Shown here piece by piece: positions 52,895-60,634 of a stretch of DNA of 64,000 nucleotides. The notes below the pieces were generated by a model, which worked only from the letters and a program-made list of their open reading frames with translations, was not told the origin of the DNA and did no database searches. Numbering within the stretch: the stretch's first letter is position 1; every line of letters begins with the position of its first letter. Position numbers and translations under genes: made by a program. The DNA comes from Hymenobacter sp. 15J16-1T3B (lineage in GTDB: Bacteria > Bacteroidota > Bacteroidia > Cytophagales > Hymenobacteraceae): NCBI RefSeq assembly GCF_020711235.1, contig NZ_JAJFAV010000003.1:310001-374000 (forward strand). The letters are read 5' to 3'.

Positions 52895-53968
52895 CTAGAT
52901 TTCGGTGAGCACGGCGTCCTTGAAGCCGAAGCCCCAGCCCGGCCGGTCGTGGGGGCGGGCCAGGCCGTTGACAATCTGCAGGGGGTGGTCGATGAGCGGG
53001 TCAATCCAGTCGAAACTCTCGGCACCGGCCCCGTTCGGGATGGTGCAGAGCAGGGGAATGTCGTAGTCCTTGTAGTAGTGGGGCAGCACCGGGATGTTGA
53101 AGGCGCCGGCCAGGGCGGCGCTGTTGCGCCAGGCTTCCACCCCGCCCAGGCGCAGGATGTCGGGCTGCCAGATGTCGATGGCGTTGCGCGTGAGCAGCTC
53201 GCGCAGGGGCAGGGTGGAGTATTCCCGCTCGCCCATGGCCAGCGAGATGCCCGCCTGGTTGCGCAAGAGCGCGTAGCCTTGGTAGTCGTCGTGCGGAATG
53301 GGCTCCTCGAACCACTGGATGTGCAGCTCGCGGGCGGCGCGGGCCAGGGCCAGGGCGTTGGGCACGGTCATCCCCTGGTTGGCGTCCATCATGATGCCGA
53401 TGTCATTGCCGACGGCCTCGCGCACCAGCCGCAGCCGCTCCAAGTCCTCGCGCCAGTCGGGCTTGCCCACTTTGATTTTGACGGCCTGGAAGCCCCGGGC
53501 CTTGTAGCCGCTGACTTCGGCAATGAGCTCCTCCACGGAGTAGGAAATCCAGCCGCCGCTGCCGTAGATGGGCACTTCGGTGCGGGAGGTGCCGAGGATT
53601 TTCCAGATGGGCTGGCCTAGGGTTTTGCCCCAGGCGTCCCACATGGCAATGTTGTAGGCGGCCTGGGCCCAGCGGTTGATGCCTTCGTGGCCGAAGTACT
53701 CGTTGGCGTGGTTGAGCCGCTCGAACACCGCCACCGTCTCCGACACCTCAGCCCCGCGCACCATTTCGCCCACGTCCTGCATGGCCCCGGCAATGGCGCG
53801 GGGGCTGTACTGGAAGCTGAGCAGGTAGGACTCGCCCACCACGCCGGTTTCGGTGGTGATGCGCAGCACCAAAAAAGATATTTCCGTCAGGGTGTGGGTG
53901 GCGTCGGCAATGGGCTGGGTTAGCTGGGCCTTGGCGGTGTACACGCCGTAGCTCTTGATGCGGTTCAT
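52895..53968 (-). CDS. Mandelate racemase/muconate lactonizing-type enolase-superfamily enzyme
   Basis: A 357-aa metal-dependent enzyme of the enolase superfamily. Catalytic residues are visible: Lys164 and Lys166 (VKIKVGKP), metal ligands Asp195 (MMDANQG), Glu221 (EEPIPHD) and Glu247 (AMGERE), and His297 (VLPHYYK). This set fits acid-sugar dehydratases or racemases. Together with the SDR downstream it suggests an aldonate/uronate pathway. A kinase or aldolase that would complete it is not in view. Substrate assignment is inference. Confidence 0.88.
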   Translation of the reverse strand: MNRIKSYGVYTAKAQLTQPIADATHTLTEISFLVLRITTETGVVGESYLLSFQYSPRAIAGAMQDVGEMVRGAEVSETVAVFERLNHANEYFGHEGINRWAQAAYNIAMWDAWGKTLGQPIWKILGTSRTEVPIYGSGGWISYSVEELIAEVSGYKARGFQAVKIKVGKPDWREDLERLRLVREAVGNDIGIMMDANQGMTVPNALALARAARELHIQWFEEPIPHDDYQGYALLRNQAGISLAMGEREYSTLPLRELLTRNAIDIWQPDILRLGGVEAWRNSAALAGAFNIPVLPHYYKDYDIPLLCTIPNGAGAESFDWIDPLIDHPLQIVNGLARPHDRPGWGFGFKDAVLTEI

Positions 53969-54064
53969 GCGGGGGCGGGGTAGGGTGGAAGGGGCGCCGC
54001 CGGGAGTCGGGCGGCCGTGTGGTGAATGGCGGCGGCAAAGTAGCGGCGCCCGGCGGCGGGGGTG

Positions 54065-54088
54065 TCCTGTAGTGTCGGGTGGGGCGGC
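54065..54088 (+). repeat. 24-bp direct repeat upstream of immunity-like array (copy 1)
   Basis: TCCTGTAGTGTCGGGTGGGG followed by CGGC occurs identically at 55646-55669. The two copies bracket the first two genes of the array (54150 and 54888), so they could have mediated duplication or recombination of that unit. Confidence 0.7.
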
Positions 54089-54149
54089 GGGCTACGGGGC
54101 GTGGGGATGCTGGCTGCTACCGGCTACTTTTAGCGCCAAACTTCCAGTG

Positions 54150-54848
54150 ATGATTCCTTACTACGAACCATTTCCAAAGCTTATTGAACGCCTGGCCGCC
54201 GCGCCCCACATCGAGTTGCTGCAACGGAGGTTCGACTTTCCGCTTGAATCGGCGCATGATCTAACAGACACGGCGCAGTTCGTAGAAGAAAAGTTTGGCT
54301 TCGCGCTGCCGGAGCAGGAATGGCCGTTGGCGTTCATGCCCGCTGAGATGGACATTGCCTGGATCAGTCGGCCGGACGCTCCCTTGCCGCCGGACTGTGA
54401 ACAACTCACGGGCTGCATCAGCTTGGTCAACTTCACGGTGTCCTTCGATGATTGGGACTACCACCTGGACCGGATCAACCCGAACCACGCGCCGTTTGCC
54501 CACTGCTCGTACTTCGAGACGGGCGGGGCCGAGGACTTCGACTACCGCACGTTCCTGCACTTCGTCCGGGGCCAGGGCCAGGCGCCCGACGTGCGCCTCT
54601 TCGACCGCCCCGACGTGCTGCCGCTCACCCTCTCGATGGGCGAATACGTGCAGGCGGCCCTGGCCTGGCACGGAGCCTACGGCTGGCAGCTGCTGTACCT
54701 GCCGCTAGACGTGTTTCGGGCCCTGCCCTGGGTTACGCGCCAGAAAGCCTACCAGCTGGCCAAAGTCCTGCCTGCCCTGTTCCCCGACGCCGACTGGTCC
54801 GTCATCGATACCCGGCGCGCTTACTTCGATACCGACCCCGAACGGTAG
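54150..54848 (+). CDS. Immunity-like protein, array paralog 1
   Basis: A 232-aa cytoplasmic protein without signal or membrane segment, start MIPYYEPFPKLIERLAAAPH. It shows VEEKFGFALPEQEWPLAFMP, MDIAWISRPDAP, CSYFETGGAEDFDYRTFLHF, and the conserved end GEYVQAALAWHGAYGWQLLY with DADWSVIDTRRAYFDT. Three more genes downstream share this pattern. The style (early LPE motif, small acidic soluble protein, tandem copies) resembles SUKH-type immunity proteins of polymorphic toxin systems. No family is confirmed, and no toxin gene is in view. Confidence 0.75.
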   Translation: MIPYYEPFPKLIERLAAAPHIELLQRRFDFPLESAHDLTDTAQFVEEKFGFALPEQEWPLAFMPAEMDIAWISRPDAPLPPDCEQLTGCISLVNFTVSFDDWDYHLDRINPNHAPFAHCSYFETGGAEDFDYRTFLHFVRGQGQAPDVRLFDRPDVLPLTLSMGEYVQAALAWHGAYGWQLLYLPLDVFRALPWVTRQKAYQLAKVLPALFPDADWSVIDTRRAYFDTDPER

Positions 54849-54887
54849 CCTTGCCTGCGGGCCCCTTTCATCTGTGCTAAAATTCCG

Positions 54888-55598
54888 ATGCGCGCTTCTT
54901 ACCCCGAGCAGTTTCAAGCCCTGATTCAAAGCCTCGCCCACAACCCACAGGTACGCCTGCTGCGACAAGAGTTATCAACGGGTACAAGGACCGACGCTTA
55001 CATTCGACAGTACCAAGAGGCATTCGTTGACCATATGGGCTTTGATGCCGGGTTCGAGGTGTATAAGCTGTTTCTGGCCACGCCATCCACGGACGTGTGC
55101 TGGACCACGGGCGCGGACACGGCCCTGCCCGACGGCGGGCCCGAGCTGATGGGCTGCATCAGTCTGCTGAGCCTGAGCAAGAGCCTGAACGATTCGGCTT
55201 ACCGGCTAGACGAGCTGAACCCGTCGGCGGAGTTTGCCCACGCCTCCTTTTTCGAGACGGGCGGGGCCGAGGACGCGGGCCTGCGCACGCTGCTGCGCTA
55301 CGAGCGGGACCACAAGAAGCTGCTGGGCCTGGCCGTCTTCGACCGCCCGGACGTGCGCCCGCTGACCATCGGCATCGACGCGTACGTGCAGGCGGCGCTG
55401 GCCTGGCGCGGGGCCTACGGCTGGCAGTTGCTGTACCTGCCCTTGGCGGAGTTTCGGGCCCTGCCGCTGCCCACCCGCCGCCACGCCTACCGCCTGCCCC
55501 GGCTGCTGCCCGCCCTTTTCCCCGACGCCGACTGGAGCATCATTCACACCAAGCAGGCCTACTTCAATACCGAACCGGCGCTTCCGGCAGAGGGATGA
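54888..55598 (+). CDS. Immunity-like protein, array paralog 2
   Basis: A 236-aa cytoplasmic protein. It starts MRASYPEQFQALIQSLAHNP. It keeps ASFFETGGAEDAGLRTLLRY, VFDRPDVRPLTIGIDAYVQA, RGAYGWQLLYLPLAEFRALP and DADWSIIHTKQAYFNTEP. Its N-terminal third differs strongly from paralog 1 and carries no LPE motif. The gene follows paralog 1 after 39 bases, so they are probably co-transcribed. No function beyond the array assignment can be stated. Confidence 0.75.
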   Translation: MRASYPEQFQALIQSLAHNPQVRLLRQELSTGTRTDAYIRQYQEAFVDHMGFDAGFEVYKLFLATPSTDVCWTTGADTALPDGGPELMGCISLLSLSKSLNDSAYRLDELNPSAEFAHASFFETGGAEDAGLRTLLRYERDHKKLLGLAVFDRPDVRPLTIGIDAYVQAALAWRGAYGWQLLYLPLAEFRALPLPTRRHAYRLPRLLPALFPDADWSIIHTKQAYFNTEPALPAEG

Positions 55599-55900
55599 GC
55601 CGTCGCGCTGACAACCCACGCCCGCCGCTGCCCGTCGCCGGAGCCTCCTGTAGTGTCGGGTGGGGCGGCTGGGGCGGTATGGGCGGGCCGCTGGCAGGGC
55701 GCGTGGGGCGGCTGGGAAACCGGGCGGCGGTGGCGCGGGGCCGGCCTGCTGCTGTTGGCGCCAGGGGGAGCAGCTTTAAATCCGTAGGAACGTTCACGCG
55801 CATCGTCCTGGCTTTACCGCCACTAGCTCGAAAGAACTGGCCATATTGGCCCAGACTGGCAAAGAGCCCGGTCAGAAATTGCCCATATAAGCCCCATTAG
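55599..55900 (+). other. Gene-free stretch inside the immunity-like array
   Basis: 302 bases hold the second copy of the 24-bp direct repeat (55646-55669), a run of G-rich sequence with GGGGCGGCTGGG-like motifs and an AT-richer end before the next start. No ORF with credible composition was found. It may be the remnant of a deleted unit. Confidence 0.5.
55646..55669 (+). repeat. 24-bp direct repeat in immunity-like array (copy 2)
   Basis: Identical to 54065-54088, about 255 bases before the next paralog's start. Confidence 0.7.
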
Positions 55901-56611
55901 ATGTACCCTTACCACAAGCGGTTTCAGGCGCTGATTGAGCAGTTGGTTGCTAACCCCAGCATCCAAGTGCTTCACCAGCAGTTTTCCCCCTCCCTCAGGT
56001 CACCGGAAGCAGTGGCTGGCATGGCTCATCATGTGGAGAAGGAGTATGGCTTTCTGCTACCAGAGGAAGATTGGGAACTGTACTACATGCCTAGCGCTAC
56101 GGACATTGCTTGGCTGACCCGGCCCGAAATAGCACTATTGCACACCAACGAACGGCCCTCTGGTTGCTTGAGTATGCTTAACCTGACGGTGTCTTTGTAC
56201 GAACCGGAGTTTCACCTCTACAACTCCAATCCGGGTTATGAGGACTTTGTGGGCTGTTCGTACCTGGAAACGGGTGGAGCCGAAAGCTGGGATTATCGCT
56301 CATTCCTGCGCTACGACCAGATTCAGCGCCACCTGCTGCGGGTGGCGCTGTTTGATCGGCCCGACGTACTGCCGATGACTACCACCCTGGGCGAATACAT
56401 GCGTGCTGCCTTGGACTGGCACGGGGCCTACGGCTGGCAGCTGCTCTACCTGCCGCTGGACGAGTTTCGGGCCCTGCCCTGGGTCACGCGCCAGAAAGCC
56501 TACCAGCTGGCCAAAGCCCTGCCCGTCCTGTTCCCCGCCGCCGACTGGTCCGTCATCGAGACCAAACGCGCCTACTTCGATACCGAACGGACGCTTCCAG
56601 GAGAGGCCTGA
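55901..56611 (+). CDS. Immunity-like protein, array paralog 3
   Basis: A 236-aa cytoplasmic protein starting MYPYHKRFQALIEQLVANPS. It shows VEKEYGFLLPEEDWELYYMP, DIAWLTRPEIALL, CSYLETGGAESWDYRSFLRY, GEYMRAALDWHGAYGWQLLY and ADWSVIETKRAYFDTE. The first two-thirds are clearly AT-richer than its C-terminal third, which is nearly identical at DNA level to the end of paralog 1 (54680-54835 against 56430-56585). This mosaic suggests gene conversion or recombination inside the array. Confidence 0.75.
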   Translation: MYPYHKRFQALIEQLVANPSIQVLHQQFSPSLRSPEAVAGMAHHVEKEYGFLLPEEDWELYYMPSATDIAWLTRPEIALLHTNERPSGCLSMLNLTVSLYEPEFHLYNSNPGYEDFVGCSYLETGGAESWDYRSFLRYDQIQRHLLRVALFDRPDVLPMTTTLGEYMRAALDWHGAYGWQLLYLPLDEFRALPWVTRQKAYQLAKALPVLFPAADWSVIETKRAYFDTERTLPGEA

Positions 56612-56677
56612 GCCGCTGCGCGGGCAGGTCGTGCCCACGGCGCATTAATCAGTTATTCCCTCATTCCCCCGCCTGTC

Positions 56678-56746
56678 ATGGCCCTGAACTATTGCCTGAC
56701 CCTGCCCGAAGTCGGTATTGCCTGCGGCGACTATTTCTTGTTCTAA
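56678..56746 (+). CDS. 22-codon ORF between array genes
   Basis: ATG at 56678 to TAA at 56744-56746 (MALNYCLTLPEVGIACGDYF, then LF). It follows array paralog 3 by 66 bases and precedes the next gene by 21. No signal, RBS or family is recognised. It could be a short peptide, or a remnant of a deleted gene start in the array. Confidence 0.25.
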   Translation: MALNYCLTLPEVGIACGDYFLF

Positions 56747-56767
56747 CCCCTCCTTCCCATCTGTTCA

Positions 56768-57469
56768 ATGCCTTCCCAATACTACCCCGTTCTGCGGCTT
56801 ATGGCTGCTGGCATAGAAAAGCATTTTCAGCCCGTACCGCCGTTGCAATACGCGCCGCCGACGAAGCGGGAGCTGGCCAAGATGGAGCACCTGGACTGGG
56901 TGCCGGCATCGATCCTGAACTTCAGCCAGGAGTTCAACGGCTTTCGCGTCCGCTGGACTACGACGGCCGAGCAGCAGGCGCGCTACACGGAGCGGGCGCA
57001 GCGGGGGCTGCGCCAGGCGCGCGGGCGCATCGAGTTCAAGCGCCTGCAGGACATGTACGGCAGCTGGGAAGGCGTGGTGTACTTCGCCGACCAGCCGCTG
57101 GACAATGCGCGGCTGCGCGCCTTCAAGGTGGTGGATATGTTCAGCGACGAGGCCGCCGTGGGCCTGTTCCACGACGCGCAGCAGGAGGCCCAACTCTACC
57201 TGTGCGTGTTTGGCGAGGAGGAGCCCGCGCCGCTGGGCGTGGACTTCGAGGGCTACCTGCAGCTGCTGACCCTCACGCTGGGCCACGTCTACTGGCCCTA
57301 CCTGCTGCGCGATGTGCACCAGCACTTCACCCTGCAGCCGGCTGAGCCCTACACCGCCCCCACCAACGCCAGCGCCCAGCAGTGCGCGGCCGAGCTCAGC
57401 GCCCTGCTGCCCGACTTCTCCCTCGATGCCTTTGTGGCCTGCTACGACCAGGTCCGCCTGCGCCGCTAG
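56768..57469 (+). CDS. Unrelated SUKH-like immunity candidate in the array
   Basis: A 233-aa cytoplasmic protein. It starts MPSQYYPVLRLMAAGIEKHF and has ASILNFSQEFNGFRVRW, RGRIEFKRLQDMYGSWEGVV, VVDMFSDEAAVGLFHDAQQE and PLGVDFEGYLQLLTLTLGHV. The LGVDFEGYLQLLTLTLG end is characteristic of SUKH/SMI1-type proteins. It shares no motif with the paralogous genes around it and was probably captured into the array. A toxin partner is not in this window. Confidence 0.6.
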   Translation: MPSQYYPVLRLMAAGIEKHFQPVPPLQYAPPTKRELAKMEHLDWVPASILNFSQEFNGFRVRWTTTAEQQARYTERAQRGLRQARGRIEFKRLQDMYGSWEGVVYFADQPLDNARLRAFKVVDMFSDEAAVGLFHDAQQEAQLYLCVFGEEEPAPLGVDFEGYLQLLTLTLGHVYWPYLLRDVHQHFTLQPAEPYTAPTNASAQQCAAELSALLPDFSLDAFVACYDQVRLRR

Positions 57470-57496
57470 GTAACTTCCTAACTCCTTGCTTTCCCG

Positions 57497-58265
57497 ATGT
57501 ACGATTACGTCACCGCCATCAATCAAATCCTGGCGCGGCTGCGGGCCAATCCCCGCGTCGACCTTTCCTACCAAGACTTCGGGGTTGATCCGCTCAGCTT
57601 CGACCCGACGTGGCTGGAAGAGATGGACGAGTTCATGGCCGAGCTGTGCGGGGCGCCTTTCCCCTTGCCGGCCGAAGACCGGCAAGGGGAAAGGCGCCCC
57701 GCACGACTTTGACATTGCCTGGGAAAACACCCCGGACCAGCCCCTGGCCGGCGGCCTTCTTCCTCTCATGGGCGGGTGCCTGAACCTGCGCGGGCTGACC
57801 ACGGCCTTTGCCGAACCTACCTACAAGCAGCTGAGCCGCCGCTACTCGCCCGCGTACATCGAGGACGTGCCGCTGCTGCGCATCGCCACACTCTTCGACT
57901 GCGGCTCGGTAGCCAACGTGACCAACTACCTGACCTACCTGCTCTACGACCCGGCTACGCCCCAGTACCAGGGCCTGGCCGTCGAATATGGCTCACGCAT
58001 GCTGCCTCTCACGGTGGACATCGGCGCGTACGTGCGCGCCGGGCTGGCCTGGCACGGCGGCTGGGGCTGGCGCCTGCTCTACCTCTCGCTGAAGGACTTC
58101 TGCACCCTCGACGGCAGCGACCTGCTCACCCTCTACCAGCTCTACGACGGGCTGCCGGAGCTGTTTCCCGACGTGGACTGGTCCATCATCGACACCAAGA
58201 AGGCGTACTTCGCCATTGCCCGCCCGGCCGCCCTGCACTACCGCGCCCGGCAGCTTCGCCCCTAA
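57497..58265 (+). pseudogene. Immunity-like protein, array paralog 4, frameshifted
   Basis: The frame starting at 57497 (MYDYVTAINQILARLRANPR) runs to a stop at 57710-57712 after only 71 residues. The continuation (DFDIAWENTPDQPLAGG, GAYVRAGLAWHGGWGWRLLY, DVDWSIIDTKKAYFAIARP) lies in another frame up to 58265. A 28-nt segment (57680-57707) between two GAC codons is the inverse copy of the sequence just upstream. Removing it joins the halves into one 246-aa frame with the motifs of the paralogs (family 232-236 aa). It may be inactivated, or the insertion may be an assembly artefact. Confidence 0.75.
57646..57704. repeat. Perfect 26-bp inverted repeat inside paralog 4
   Basis: GTGCGGGGCGCCTTTCCCCT (left arm 57646-57671) is exactly inverted at 57679-57704, with a seven-base loop CCGAAGA. 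The right arm contains the extra 28 bases that break the reading frame. Confidence 0.9.
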
Positions 58266-58616
58266 GGCGGACCGCCGCGGGGCTGGTACGTCCCGGCGGC
58301 GCGGCCCGTAGTAGAGCGGCCGGTAGCGGCCCTGGGCACCGCGTACCTCGCGCCCCCGGCGTCAGCTGCGGGGCGCGGCCGTGGCTAGCCCCGCGGCGGC
58401 GATGGTGCGCCACTAGCAGCGGGCGACGCCGCTGGTCGGGGCGGGTTTGGCGTTTACTAGCTAGTCTGGCGCCCGGCTGCGACGCGCCCGATAACCTGAT
58501 ACGTCGGATCATCAACCAGGCGGCGCGGTCGACCTGCCACGCGGACGCGCGCCAGTGGAGGCCAGCGGGCGGGCAACGCAGACGCAACCAGGGTAACCGC
58601 TGGCAAGCCCAGCCGG
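58266..58616. other. Gene-free GC-rich stretch
   Basis: 351 bases of strongly GC-rich sequence. No ORF with believable amino-acid composition, no tRNA and no clear terminator were found. Short runs such as CTAGCTAG and several CGCC repeats occur. It separates the immunity-like array from the next gene on the opposite strand. Confidence 0.5.
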
Positions 58617-59294
58617 TCAGCGTACGTAAATAGCGTAGTTGGTATTAGAGAGGCCGTAGCGCAGAAATAGGGTATCTTGGCGCCGGATGGGGTGATTGTA
58701 CTGGTAGAAATCATCGAGCGAAGTGCCTACGATGGGCACGTCCGCTTCTTTAAAATAGGCTTTTACGCCCCCCACGTTTAGTTCCAGGTATTCGTGGCCG
58801 AAGGTTCGGAAATGAGGATTCCAAGGCTCGTCGGGGGTAACTGAGGAATTGCCCGGATAAATGTACAGGTGAAAGTGGACGTCTGAGTCAAAGTCATTTT
58901 CCGTGACTTGAAAGCCGACGGAACGCAGATTCGTGAGGCTCCGGTGGTCGTCGTAAAGCTCCCAGCTTCCCCGAACGGGTACAGGGCCATCCTCATCATT
59001 AAATGTTTGGTAATGCGTGACGGTGTCCGCCTCCGTAGGGTAAGGAAAGCGGTGACCGAACCGGGGGCCAAAAATCGAATCCGGTATTTTCTCTATCACC
59101 AGCTGTGGGTTGCTTAAAGCCGGAAATGGCTGCCAGGAGGGGTGACGGTCAACGGAAGGAATTTGGTACCCCAGGGAAAAGCACAACGCCACCCAACCGG
59201 CCGTCCCGGCCGCTAGTAGGCCTCCCGTCGTCTTCGGGTGTGCCGTGGCCCAGCGCAGCCCTGCAAGGACCCGTCGTATAATGCTTAGAATCAT
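58617..59294 (-). CDS. Hypothetical membrane-anchored protein
   Basis: A 225-aa protein. The start at 59294 gives MILSIIRRVLAGLRWATAHP followed by one membrane helix (LLAAGTAGWVALCFSLGY). The outer part has FGPRFGHRFPYPTEADTVTH, DGPVPVRGSWELYDDHRSLT, SDVHFHLYIYPGNSSV and FRTFGHEYLELNVGGVKAYF. Its aromatic-rich beta strands suggest a compact extracytoplasmic domain, and it is more AT-rich than the core. No family is recognised. It may belong to the accessory region rather than the immunity array itself. Confidence 0.6.
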   Translation of the reverse strand: MILSIIRRVLAGLRWATAHPKTTGGLLAAGTAGWVALCFSLGYQIPSVDRHPSWQPFPALSNPQLVIEKIPDSIFGPRFGHRFPYPTEADTVTHYQTFNDEDGPVPVRGSWELYDDHRSLTNLRSVGFQVTENDFDSDVHFHLYIYPGNSSVTPDEPWNPHFRTFGHEYLELNVGGVKAYFKEADVPIVGTSLDDFYQYNHPIRRQDTLFLRYGLSNTNYAIYVR

Positions 59295-59435
59295 CAGGAG
59301 TGCCTTGCCGAATGAAACACATAGTCGTGCTGCAAGTAAGTGCACAACGGGGTACCTATTGCCGGTCCCGGGCTATAAGCTGCGGGCAAGGCTTGGCTCC
59401 GCCGAAGTATGGCCCCCGCTTCGTTGCGGGAGTTC

Positions 59436-59505
59436 CGGCGCCCCCCGGACGACTCCGAGCGGCGCGGTGCCGGTTGGCCGCTGCGGCGGCTGCTTGGGGC
59501 ACGGC
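59436..59505 (+). repeat. ~70-bp dispersed repeat, copy A
   Basis: Core CGGACGACTCCGAGCGGCGC, then GGTGCCGGTTGGCCGCTGCG and GCGGCT. Related copies are at 61546-61592, 62563-62635 and 63050-63122. All lie in gaps between genes of the right-hand accessory region. Confidence 0.8.
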
Positions 59506-59581
59506 TTGCACGTCAGGGCTGGGCAGGTGAACCAGGCGGCGCTGCCCGTGCGCCCGAAAGGGCACCAAGTGGCGCCGAGGC

Positions 59582-60634
59582 CTACTGCGGGGTTTGCTCC
59601 AGTTCCAGCAGCCACTGCTTGCGCCACAGGCCCCCGCCGTAGCCCGTCAGCTGCCCGTCGGCCCCGACGACGCGGTGACAAGGGATGAGGATGGCCACGC
59701 GGTTGAGGCCGTTGGCGGCGGCTACCGCCCGCACCGCCGCCGGGCGGCCCAGGGCCTGGGCCTGCTGCCCGTACGAGCGCACCGCCCCGTAGGGAATCTG
59801 CCGCAACTCCTGCCATACAGCCTGCTGAAACGCGGTACCGGGCGTGTGCAGCGGCACCGTGAATGCCTGGCGCTGGCCCGCAAAGTATTCGGCTAGCTGG
59901 GTCCGCAGCAGCTCGAAGTGCGGACTGGCCCCGGGCACCACGGTAGCCCGCAGGCGGCGCGTCAGGTCGCGGAGCTCGGTTTCCAGCATGCGCCGGTCGG
60001 TAAACTCCAGCAGGCAGAGGCCCTGCTCGGTGGCACAGGCCAGCATGGTCCCGAGCGGGGTGTCGAGCCGGGTGAGGTGGAAAATCTGCTGCTCCCGGCT
60101 GCGCGATGGTGCGGCTCCGAACGTGGCCTTAAACGAGTCCTGAAACCCGCTCAGCGACTCAAACCCACTGTCAAAAGCTGCCGCCGTCACCGTGTCGCCG
60201 TCTTGCAGCCGCTTGAAGGCGTGGTTGAGGCGGGTGAGGCGCTGGTAGGCCTGGAAGGTGAGGCCGTGCTGGCGCACAAACCAGCGGCGCACCGTGGCCG
60301 GCTCCAGGCCGCGCTGGCGCAGGTCACCGTCGCTTATTCTGACGGTCGGCTGCTCGGACAGCTGCGCCAGCAGCGCCTGTAGCTGGGGCGGGGCGGCGTC
60401 GCGCGGGGTAAGCGGCGTGCACACCTTGCAAGCGCGGTAGCCGCGCTGCAAGGCTTCCTTCGGCGTCGCAAAGAACTCTACGTTTTCGGGCTTGGGCTTG
60501 CGGGCTGTGCAGGTGGGCCGGCAGAAGATGCCGGTGGTCTTCACGGCGGCCACAAAGCGGCCTTCGTAACCGGCATCTTTGGCTACGAGGGCCCGGTAGC
60601 ACTCCGGGGCGGAAATGGGCAGCGGGGCAGGCAT
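59582..60634 (-). CDS. ada: Ada-type bifunctional DNA alkylation repair/transcription regulator
   Basis: A 350-aa protein that senses and repairs alkylated DNA. The start at 60634 (MPAPLPISAPECYRALVAKD) fits the family; the longer upstream frame does not. The zinc sensor domain shows VKTTGIFCRPTC with Cys38, Cys42, Cys69 and Cys72 (RACKVCTP). An AraC-like region follows (SDGDLRQRGLEPATVRRWF, FDSGFESLSGFQDSFKATFG). The C-terminal methyltransferase ends in AILIPCHRVVGAD, with acceptor Cys319. The ATG overlaps the stop of the upstream gene (TGATG), so both are co-translated. A separate Ogt lies at 33620. Confidence 0.95.
   Translation of the reverse strand: MPAPLPISAPECYRALVAKDAGYEGRFVAAVKTTGIFCRPTCTARKPKPENVEFFATPKEALQRGYRACKVCTPLTPRDAAPPQLQALLAQLSEQPTVRISDGDLRQRGLEPATVRRWFVRQHGLTFQAYQRLTRLNHAFKRLQDGDTVTAAAFDSGFESLSGFQDSFKATFGAAPSRSREQQIFHLTRLDTPLGTMLACATEQGLCLLEFTDRRMLETELRDLTRRLRATVVPGASPHFELLRTQLAEYFAGQRQAFTVPLHTPGTAFQQAVWQELRQIPYGAVRSYGQQAQALGRPAAVRAVAAANGLNRVAILIPCHRVVGADGQLTGYGGGLWRKQWLLELEQTPQ

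Noticed and set aside
53955-54149. 65-residue N-terminal extension of array paralog 1
   Set aside because: The extension is Gly/Arg-rich low-complexity sequence, and paralogs 2 and 3 begin at the same conserved YYEPF/YPEQF-type start.
58266-58616. A small + strand gene continuing from the array
   Set aside because: The open frame here is Arg/Ala-rich without conserved motifs and lies past the stop of paralog 4.
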